The position numbers and the translations under genes are program-made. Shown here in pieces: positions 34,715 to 41,412 of a stretch of DNA of 51,860 nt. Position 1 is the stretch's first letter, and every line of letters begins with the position of its first letter. The notes beneath the pieces are model-generated. The model was not told the DNA's origin. It saw only the letters and a program-made list of their open reading frames with translations, and did not search any database. Where the stretch lies: assembly GCA_021785405.1 (NCBI GenBank), contig JAJYFF010000013.1, positions 1-51,860 of the forward strand. Reading direction: 5' to 3'. This DNA comes from Pseudomonadota bacterium (GTDB taxonomy: Bacteria > Pseudomonadota > Gammaproteobacteria > Steroidobacterales > Steroidobacteraceae).

Positions 34715-36676
34715 TCAGGCCGGCGCGGCGAGTTTGCGCTGCAGGTGCGCCGCGAGCTCGCGGATCGTCGGATGGTCGAAGAGCTCGGTGAGATCGATCT
34801 GACCCGGGAAATCGCGGTCGATCGTCTCGTGGATCTCGATCAGCTTCAGCGAGCTCGCGCCGAGCTCGAACAGGTTGTCGTCGATCTCGATCCGTTTGCC
34901 CGGGAGCGCGGCCTCGCAGATCGCCCGCAGCCGGCCCTCGAGCTCCGAGCCGCGCACCTGCGCCGCGCCGCCGTGACTGCTGCGCAGCGCCGCGAGCTCG
35001 GCGAGCTCGGCGTCGAATTCACCGTCGACCATCGACTGCACGAGCAGGTGCCGCTGAATCTTGCCGCTGGTCGTCTTCGGGATGCGCTTCACCGGAACGA
35101 CTTCGGTGACCTCGAGTCCCGCGTGCTCGTTGATCAGGCGCGCGACCGCGGTCGCGGTCGGCAGGAACTCGGGCATTCCCGAGCGGTGCAGCACGAACAG
35201 CACCAGATCCTCGCCCTGGGATCCGGGGCGCCGCACGCCGGCCGCGACGACCTTGCCGAGCTCGAGCCCGGGGGCGCGTTGCGCGATGTTCTCCAGGTCG
35301 TGCGGGTAGTAGTTCTGGCCGTTCACGAAGATGATCTCCTTCGCGCGGCCGGTCACGTACAGCGAGCCCTCGTGAAACATCCCGAGGTCGCCGGTGTCGA
35401 GCCAGCCGTCCGCGTCGATCGCCGCCGCGGTCGTCTCGGGGTCCGCGAAGTAGCCGCGGGTCACGTTCGCCCCGCGGATCAGGATCCGGCCGATCCGATC
35501 CGCGGCGACCGCCGCGCCGGCGGCGTCGGCGATGCGGACCTCGGTGTCGGGGATCGGTTGGCCGACGCCCATCAGTTCGAGTGCGTCGCGCGCGTTCGGG
35601 GGATTCGGTTCGATCGTATCGCCCGGCGCGAGCTTGTGGCGGTTCACCCGGATCCAGCGGTACTCGGTGTCGGGCACCGGCATCGCGACCGCGAGCGAAG
35701 CCTCGGCGAGGCCGTAGACCGGATACATCGCGCGGCGCTTCAGACCCGTGTAGGCGAGCGCGTCCATGAACTCGTTGCACAGCTCGACCGAGATCGGCTC
35801 GGCGCCGTTGTAGATCAAGCGGATCGCGGACAGGTCGACGCCGTCGAGCCGCCGTCCACCGAGCACCTTCAGGAAGTGCCGGTAGCCGAAATTCGGCGAG
35901 CAGGTGATCGTTGCGCGCTTGCGCGAGGCGACCTGCAGCCACAGGAGCGGGCGCCGCACGAACAGCTCGGTCGGCATCAGGTTCACGTGCACGTGGTTCG
36001 CGAACTGCATCCAGAAGAAGCCGATCAGGCCCATGTCGTGGGTGAGCGGCATCCAGCTCAAGGACACGTCGGTTTCGTTGAAACGGTCGAGCTTGGTCGC
36101 GCTGCGGGTGTTCGCGACCAGGTTCGCGTGCGAGAGCACGACGCCCTTCGGTTCGCTGGTCGATCCCGAGGAGAACTGGATGAACGCCGTGTCGTCGGGC
36201 GCGGGGCGGTGGATCTTCCCGGGCCGGGACACGTCGGTGATCGACTCGACGAGGAAGCAGCGCGCCTTCAGTTCGGCGAACAGCGCCGACTCGCCGGCTT
36301 CGGCCGCGAACGCCTGCAGGCGCTCGAGGTTCTTCGCGTCGGTGTACAACCAGGGTTTGCCGAGCTTGCGCGCGACGCGCAGCAGCTTGTGGCGATGCTC
36401 GTCGCTGATCCCGACCGCGAGCGGCACCGGCTGGATCCCGCCGCAGACGCCCGCGAGGAAGCCGTCGATGAATTGCTCGTTGTCGTTGAGGAAGATGATC
36501 ATGCGGTCGCCGCGCGCGGCGCCGAGCGTCTGCAGGTGGTGCAGGATCCCGAGCGCGCGCTCGTAGAGCTCGGCGTAGCCGACCCGCCGCTCGGAATTCT
36601 CGCCGTCCACGTAACAAACCGCGCGATCGACGCTGCGGTTCATCTCCAAGATGTCCACCAGGGTGTTGTAAGTCAT
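34715..36676 (-). CDS. Fatty acyl-AMP ligase with C-terminal acyl carrier domain
   Basis: A 653-aa protein. Residues ~1-560 are an adenylate-forming enzyme of the FAAL type, with the P-loop FSSGSTSEPKGVVLSHANL, MPLTHDMGLIGFFW, YNGAEPIS, YGLAEASLAV, DTGDLGMF and IPKTTSGKIQRHL (catalytic Lys). The HDMGLIG form is typical of FAALs rather than acyl-CoA synthetases. Residues ~575-650 are an acyl carrier domain with S609 in LGASSL as the phosphopantetheine site. The enzyme should activate a fatty acid as acyl-AMP and load it on its own carrier. Its ATG overlaps the P450 stop by 4 bp, so the two are made together. No polyketide or peptide synthase module is in the window to take the acyl chain. Confidence 0.9.
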   Translation of the reverse strand: MTYNTLVDILEMNRSVDRAVCYVDGENSERRVGYAELYERALGILHHLQTLGAARGDRMIIFLNDNEQFIDGFLAGVCGGIQPVPLAVGISDEHRHKLLRVARKLGKPWLYTDAKNLERLQAFAAEAGESALFAELKARCFLVESITDVSRPGKIHRPAPDDTAFIQFSSGSTSEPKGVVLSHANLVANTRSATKLDRFNETDVSLSWMPLTHDMGLIGFFWMQFANHVHVNLMPTELFVRRPLLWLQVASRKRATITCSPNFGYRHFLKVLGGRRLDGVDLSAIRLIYNGAEPISVELCNEFMDALAYTGLKRRAMYPVYGLAEASLAVAMPVPDTEYRWIRVNRHKLAPGDTIEPNPPNARDALELMGVGQPIPDTEVRIADAAGAAVAADRIGRILIRGANVTRGYFADPETTAAAIDADGWLDTGDLGMFHEGSLYVTGRAKEIIFVNGQNYYPHDLENIAQRAPGLELGKVVAAGVRRPGSQGEDLVLFVLHRSGMPEFLPTATAVARLINEHAGLEVTEVVPVKRIPKTTSGKIQRHLLVQSMVDGEFDAELAELAALRSSHGGAAQVRGSELEGRLRAICEAALPGKRIEIDDNLFELGASSLKLIEIHETIDRDFPGQIDLTELFDHPTIRELAAHLQRKLAAPA

Positions 36677-37971
36677 CGTTCCTCTACCGTCATCAAGAGT
36701 CGGGATCGGGGACGCAGGTTGATCTGCGCCTCGAATTCCACGGGATCGTCGTTCGCCGGCGCGATCCGGAAGCGCCGGCTCATCGTTTGCACGTGCACGA
36801 GCATCTCGAACATCGCGAGGTTCTCGCCGACGCAGTGGCGCGGTCCGGCCGAGAACGGCAAGTAGGCGAACCGGTGCCGCTCCGCCGCGCTCCGGCCCGC
36901 GAAGCGCTCGGGACGGAACGCCTCGGGCTCCTTCCAATGGCGCGGGTGCCGATGCAGGACGTACGGGCAGATGAACACGTCGGTGCGCGGTCCGATCGAG
37001 TAGCCGCCGAGCACATCCGCCTCGATGCTGCGGCGGGTGAACAGCCACCCCGGAGGATACAGGCGCAAGGCTTCCTGGATCACCTGCTGCGTGAACTCGA
37101 GCGCCTCGGCGGCGGCGAGCCCGAGCGGCCGCGCGCCGCCGACGCGATCGGCCTCCTCGCGGAGCCGTTCGCCGACGTCGGGGTGCCGGGCGACCAGGTG
37201 CCAGGTCCACGCGAGCGCGGCCGCGGTGGTCTCGTGGCCCGCGACGATCAAGGTCAGTACCTCGTCGACGAGTTCCGCGTCGCTCATCGCCTCGCCGGTG
37301 TCGCGCGACCGCGCGCTCATCAGCATCTCGAGGAAATCGAACCGCTCCGCGGGCTCGCGCCGACGGCGAGCGGCGAGATCCACGACGAGCTTCGCGAGCG
37401 AGCGGAAGCGGAACGCGAATCGCAGATCGCGATCGGTCACCTGCGCGACCAGCGCGAACGGGTTGCCGCCGAGCTCGCGCTCGAGCCGCCCGAGGTCCTC
37501 GCCGAAGATCGAGCGCAACACGATCTCGAGCGTCAGCGCGCTCGTCTCGTCGACGACGTCGACCGGTTCGCCGCGCGCCGCGTGCGCGACCCAGCGGTTC
37601 GCGTACCGGTCGTTGACCTCGTCGATCAGCGCGCCGAAGCGCTCGAGCACCTTGCGGTGGAACGCGGGCTGGATCATGCGCCGCTGCCGCCGCCACAGGT
37701 CGCCCTCGCTCGTCATGATCCCGTTGCCGAGCAGGATCTGCACCCGCTCGATGCCTTCACCTTTCGTGTAGTTGCGGTGGTTCGACAGCAGCACGTGCTT
37801 GACGTCGTCGGGATCGTTGATCACGTAGAAATAGGCGCCGCGGCTCGGCGCGAACACCCGGTAGGTGTCACCGTATTCGGCGAAGTACGCGCACAGCCGG
37901 GCCAGGGATTCTTCGCTGCCGCCGAGATCGAAGCCCTCCGCCGGCCCGGGCGGCATCGCTTCCTGATACAT
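36673..37971 (-). CDS. Cytochrome P450
   Basis: A 432-aa soluble P450. The I-helix oxygen-activation motif is AGHETT (244-249), ExxR is E300-R303 (EALR), the heme loop is FSAGPRHCVG with Cys380 as ligand, and FRPERF precedes it. Normal length, no membrane anchor. The RRSIEADVLGGYSIGPRTDVF segment resembles bacterial CYP102/CYP4-like lineages that oxidise fatty acids, a soft inference. It is encoded directly upstream of, and overlapping, the FAAL-ACP gene, suggesting it hydroxylates a free or carrier-bound acyl chain. No ferredoxin or reductase gene is adjacent. It is divergent from the DUF374 acyltransferase (103 bp between). Confidence 0.93.
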   Translation of the reverse strand: MYQEAMPPGPAEGFDLGGSEESLARLCAYFAEYGDTYRVFAPSRGAYFYVINDPDDVKHVLLSNHRNYTKGEGIERVQILLGNGIMTSEGDLWRRQRRMIQPAFHRKVLERFGALIDEVNDRYANRWVAHAARGEPVDVVDETSALTLEIVLRSIFGEDLGRLERELGGNPFALVAQVTDRDLRFAFRFRSLAKLVVDLAARRRREPAERFDFLEMLMSARSRDTGEAMSDAELVDEVLTLIVAGHETTAAALAWTWHLVARHPDVGERLREEADRVGGARPLGLAAAEALEFTQQVIQEALRLYPPGWLFTRRSIEADVLGGYSIGPRTDVFICPYVLHRHPRHWKEPEAFRPERFAGRSAAERHRFAYLPFSAGPRHCVGENLAMFEMLVHVQTMSRRFRIAPANDDPVEFEAQINLRPRSRLLMTVEER

Positions 37972-38074
37972 CCGCCCATTGTAACGTAAGCGCCCGCGGG
38001 GGCCGGTGCCCGCAATTGAGAATCACCCCACTCGGGCGGTCCCCGGGTTGCGCCCCGGTGCGCGCTTCCCGAGA

Positions 38075-38827
38075 ATGCCGCCCGTGCCACAGAACACGGA
38101 CGAGGATCGACTCCGCAACACGATCTACCGGCAGCAGACCCGCTCGTCGCGGCGGCTGACGCCGCTGCGCGCGGCCGCGTACCGCGTGCTGGTGCCGATC
38201 GGGCTGGCGCTGGTGCGCCTCGTGTGGCGCTCGGCGCGCAGCGTGCGAATCGACGGCGTCGAGCACGTCGACGCGGCGCTGCGCGCGGCCCCGTCGTTCA
38301 TCCCGGTGTACTGGCACCAGCACCAGCTGTTCTGCGTGAAAGCGCTGCTCGATCAGCGCGAGCGCGGCCTGCGGCCCGGGTTTCTGGTCAGCCCGTCGGT
38401 CGACGGCGAGATCGGCGCGATGCTGATCGGGCGGTTGAACGCGGTCGCGATTCGCGGGTCTTCCTCGCATACCGGTGCGCGTGCGCTGCGCGACTACTAC
38501 CAAGCGCTCGTCCAGGATCACGTGTCGCCGTCGATCACACCGGACGGCCCGCGCGGCCCGCCGTGGAAGGCGAAGCCGGGCGCGATCCTGCTCGCGCAAC
38601 TGTCGCAGCGGCCGATCGTGCCGATGAGCTACGCGGCCTCGCGCGCGTGGATGTTCCACTGGGACCAGTTCGTGATCCCGAAGCCGTTCGCGCGCGTCGC
38701 GATCGCGTTCGGTGAGCCGATCTGGGTGCCGAAGCGGCTCGACGCCCAGGCCCTCGAGGCGCTGCAAGTTCAATTGGAGCAGCGCTTGCGGACGCTGTTC
38801 GCCGAGGCGCGCGCGCGGCTCGATTGA
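38075..38827 (+). CDS. DUF374-type lysophospholipid acyltransferase-like protein
   Basis: A 250-aa protein of the DUF374 family, related to PlsC-type acyltransferases. Typical blocks are PVYWHQHQLFCVKALL (with the His-containing motif), SVDGEIGAMLIGRL, AIRGSSSHTGARALRDYY and ITPDGPRGPPWKAKPGAILLAQLS. An N-terminal hydrophobic stretch (~35-52) may anchor it. The start at 38075 follows GAGA. It is divergent from the P450/FAAL-ACP pair and so may act in the same lipid pathway. The acyl acceptor is not known for most of the family. Confidence 0.82.
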   Translation: MPPVPQNTDEDRLRNTIYRQQTRSSRRLTPLRAAAYRVLVPIGLALVRLVWRSARSVRIDGVEHVDAALRAAPSFIPVYWHQHQLFCVKALLDQRERGLRPGFLVSPSVDGEIGAMLIGRLNAVAIRGSSSHTGARALRDYYQALVQDHVSPSITPDGPRGPPWKAKPGAILLAQLSQRPIVPMSYAASRAWMFHWDQFVIPKPFARVAIAFGEPIWVPKRLDAQALEALQVQLEQRLRTLFAEARARLD

Positions 38828-38905
38828 TTTTCCCCACGGCAGCAGTCCAACCCGGATGTGGATGCCGGGTCGGCGCATGGATGGGTACGAATCATTGCAG
38901 CAAAT

Positions 38906-38934
38906 CCATATGTGTGAGAAAAATACACATATGG
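38906..38934 (+). promoter_or_regulatory. Palindrome over the DUF6502 start codon
   Basis: CCATATGTGT (38906-38915) and ACACATATGG (38925-38934) are a perfect 10-bp inverted repeat with a 9-base A-rich spacer. The right arm contains the ATG at 38931 and the left arm an in-frame ATG at 38910. It is either an operator for a dimeric regulator or an RNA hairpin that covers the start codon. Confidence 0.6.
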
Positions 38935-39764
38935 TTGATGACTTACGATCCGTCCTGCGGTCCTCGGTGCGATTGATGCTGCGGCCGATCGTGCGGGTGC
39001 TCCTGCGTGGGGGCATCCCGTTTCGCGAGTTCAGCGAGCTCGCGAAGTTCACCTACGTCGAGATCGCGACGACGGAGTACGGTCGGCGCAACCGGCCGAC
39101 GAACGTCTCGCGGACCGCGATCCTGACCGGTCTGAATCGACGCGACGTCGCGCGCATCCGCTCGGCGGAGCCGCTGGCGACGCTCGAGGCGCTGTATATG
39201 AGCCATGGCTCGCGGATCCTCTCCGGGTGGCATCTCGATGCGGACTTCCTCGACGCCGATGGCCAGCCGGCGCGGTTGCCGCTCGAGGGCGGCCTGCCGA
39301 GCTTCCAGGCGCTCGCGCGCCGTTACGCGCCGGACCTGCCGCACATCGCGCTGTTCAAGGAGTTGTCCGCGGCCGGCGCGGTCGAGTTGTGCGACGACGG
39401 CCATCTGCAGGCACTGATGCGCAGCTACATCCCGAAATCCTTCGATCCGAACCAGATCCGTCTGTGGGGAAGCATCTTGCACGACATGGCCTCGACGCTC
39501 GCCTACAACGTGACCCGCGCGCCGACCGCCGCGGCGCGCTTCGAGCGCCGCGCGATCCACGCGCGCGTCCGCCGATCGGCGGTGCCCGAATTTCGCGACT
39601 TTCTCGAGCGCGAGGGTCAGCAATTCCTGGAGCGCGTCGACGGCTGGCTCGCGGAGCACGCCGTCGACGGTCCCGACGGCGGCGACCCGGGCGCGATCGC
39701 GCGGCTCGGCGCGGGGGCGTACTTGATCGAGGAGCCGATCGCGAAGGCAGGGCCGAGTTCGTGA
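38931..39764 (+). CDS. DUF6502 family protein
   Basis: A 277-aa protein. The N-terminal ~90 residues look like a small helix-turn-helix module (LRPIVRVLLRGGIPFREFSELAKFTYVEIA, then RPTNVSRTAILTGLNRRDV), typical of DUF6502. The remainder is helical with HIALFKELSAAGAVEL and RLWGSILHDMASTLAYNV. No enzymatic motif. A DNA-binding or adaptor role is suggested by the N-terminus. The start could also be the in-frame ATG at 38910; both starts lie in the palindrome 38906-38934. Its stop overlaps the GTG of the DUF5666 gene (GTGA), a close pairing that suggests they work together. Confidence 0.78.
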   Translation: MVDDLRSVLRSSVRLMLRPIVRVLLRGGIPFREFSELAKFTYVEIATTEYGRRNRPTNVSRTAILTGLNRRDVARIRSAEPLATLEALYMSHGSRILSGWHLDADFLDADGQPARLPLEGGLPSFQALARRYAPDLPHIALFKELSAAGAVELCDDGHLQALMRSYIPKSFDPNQIRLWGSILHDMASTLAYNVTRAPTAAARFERRAIHARVRRSAVPEFRDFLEREGQQFLERVDGWLAEHAVDGPDGGDPGAIARLGAGAYLIEEPIAKAGPSS

Positions 39765-41224
39765 GGGCGGGGCGCCGGCGACGCTGGGTGGCGCTCGCGC
39801 TGGCGGCGGGCGTGCTGCTGTCCTCGTGTGGGGGTGGCGGGGTCGTCGCGGGGATCGAAGGCACCGGTACCGCGCAGGTCGCCGCGGCCTCCTCGGGACC
39901 GATCAGCCGCTTCGGCAGCATCTTCGTGAACGGGGTCGAGTTCGACACGACCCACGCGACGATCTCGATCGACGGCCGCGGCGCGACCGCGAGCGACTTG
40001 AGCGTCGGCGACGTCGTCGAGGTGCAGGGGTCGATCGCCGCGGGCGGCACCACCGGCACCGCGACCACGGTCGACTATCGAACCGCCGTACAGGGGCCGA
40101 TCAGCGCGGTCGACGGCCCGAACTCGACCGTGACGGTCCTCGGTCAGACGGTGCAGATCGGTCCGCAGACCTCGCTCGGCGCCGAGGCGGGTGGAACGCC
40201 GACGTTCGCGTCGCTGGTCCCGGGCACCCTGATCGAGGTGAGCGGTTTCCCGGGGGCGGACGGCACGCTGGCCGCGACGCGCGTCGAGATCCAGACGCAG
40301 CTGGCCGCGTATGAACTCACGGGCGTCGTGGCCGCCGTCGATCCCTCGACGCTGCAAGTCGTGGTGAACGGCGACACGGTCGACTTCAGCGGCGCGCAGT
40401 TCGCGGGATTCCCGGCGGGCGGCGGGTTGCAGGTGGGCGATCGCGTCCAGGTCGAGCTACCGGTCGGTTCGGTCGCCGGGACGCTCCTCGCGACGCGGAT
40501 CACGCTGTTGCCGCCCTTGTCCGCCGCGAGCGGTGCGCAAGGCGCGGTGCAAGGCGAGATCGACGGGTACGTCTCGCCGGCGCAGTTCCAGGTCGACGAT
40601 ACCGCGGTCTCGACCAACGCTCAGACCCAGTTTCAGAACGGCACCGCGGCGACCCTCGCCGCCGGCGTCGAGATCGCCGTGCAGGGCGCCTTCGACGCGA
40701 ACGGTACCTTGGTCGCCACGACGGTGCAGTTCGCGCCGACGAACCCGATTCTGGTGCGCGCGACCGTGACCGCGGTCGATTCGAGCGCGGGGACCTTGGC
40801 CGTGCTCGGGATCCCGGTCGCGACCGACGCGCTGACGCGCTACGAGGATCAAACGGCGAATCCGGTCACGCCGTTCAACCTGGCCGCGGTCTCGGTCGGG
40901 GATTATGTCGAAGTGCACGGCCACCTGGACGCCGCCGGCGTCCTCCAGGCGACCGTGCTGATCCGCGAGGAGTCGAGTCCCGAGGTCGAATTGCGTGCGC
41001 CGCCGAGCGCGGTCACTGCGCCGTCGTTGACCGTGCTCGGGATCTCGGCCCTCACGGGCAGCGCGACGCAGTTCTACGGCAGCGAAGAGACCTCGATCAG
41101 CAGTGCGCAGTTCTTCGCGTCGGCCGCGGGTGGGGCGACGGTCGACCTGCTCGGGTCGATCTCGGCCGGGGCCTTGCAGGTGACGACCGCCCAGTTGCCC
41201 GGGGAGGCCGAACTCGGCGATTGA
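39761..41224 (+). CDS. DUF5666 repeat lipoprotein
   Basis: A 487-aa exported protein starting at a GTG that overlaps the upstream stop. A basic N-terminus, a hydrophobic core and lipobox LLSSC (Cys near residue 23) predict a lipoprotein. The mature part is a run of about five or six DUF5666-like beta modules, each with the pattern V-x-G-x-I/V-x2-V-D...T-x-V-x-L-G, then (V/L)-x-V-G-D-x-V-x-V-x-G, then L-x-A-T-x-V. Examples are SVGDVVEVQG, QVGDRVQVEL and SVGDYVEVHG. It lacks catalytic residues and has nearly no Cys after the lipobox. A surface or outer-membrane binding role is an inference. Confidence 0.82.
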   Translation: MRAGRRRRWVALALAAGVLLSSCGGGGVVAGIEGTGTAQVAAASSGPISRFGSIFVNGVEFDTTHATISIDGRGATASDLSVGDVVEVQGSIAAGGTTGTATTVDYRTAVQGPISAVDGPNSTVTVLGQTVQIGPQTSLGAEAGGTPTFASLVPGTLIEVSGFPGADGTLAATRVEIQTQLAAYELTGVVAAVDPSTLQVVVNGDTVDFSGAQFAGFPAGGGLQVGDRVQVELPVGSVAGTLLATRITLLPPLSAASGAQGAVQGEIDGYVSPAQFQVDDTAVSTNAQTQFQNGTAATLAAGVEIAVQGAFDANGTLVATTVQFAPTNPILVRATVTAVDSSAGTLAVLGIPVATDALTRYEDQTANPVTPFNLAAVSVGDYVEVHGHLDAAGVLQATVLIREESSPEVELRAPPSAVTAPSLTVLGISALTGSATQFYGSEETSISSAQFFASAAGGATVDLLGSISAGALQVTTAQLPGEAELGD

Positions 41225-41242
41225 AAGGACAAAATCCTCTTG

Positions 41243-41265
41243 AATACAAAATCTTAGCTTGTATT
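41243..41265. promoter_or_regulatory. AT-rich inverted repeat between DUF5666 and GGDEF-EAL genes
   Basis: AATACAA (41243-41249) and TTGTATT (41259-41265) with a 9-base spacer, in a short AT-rich island (about 41225-41285) unusual for this GC-rich DNA. It probably marks the promoter or operator region of the following gene; no clear -35/-10 pair could be assigned. Confidence 0.4.
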
Positions 41266-41412
41266 TATGAGAAATTATGCGAGAATCCCTCCATAAGAAG
41301 TGAGTCGGGAGAACTCAGGAACTGTGTGACGCGTTCGGTCACAGGTCGACACGCAATGGCACACTCCCCGCCCATCTGAAGGATTCCGGACACTGAAGGC
41401 ACCGCTCGGCCC

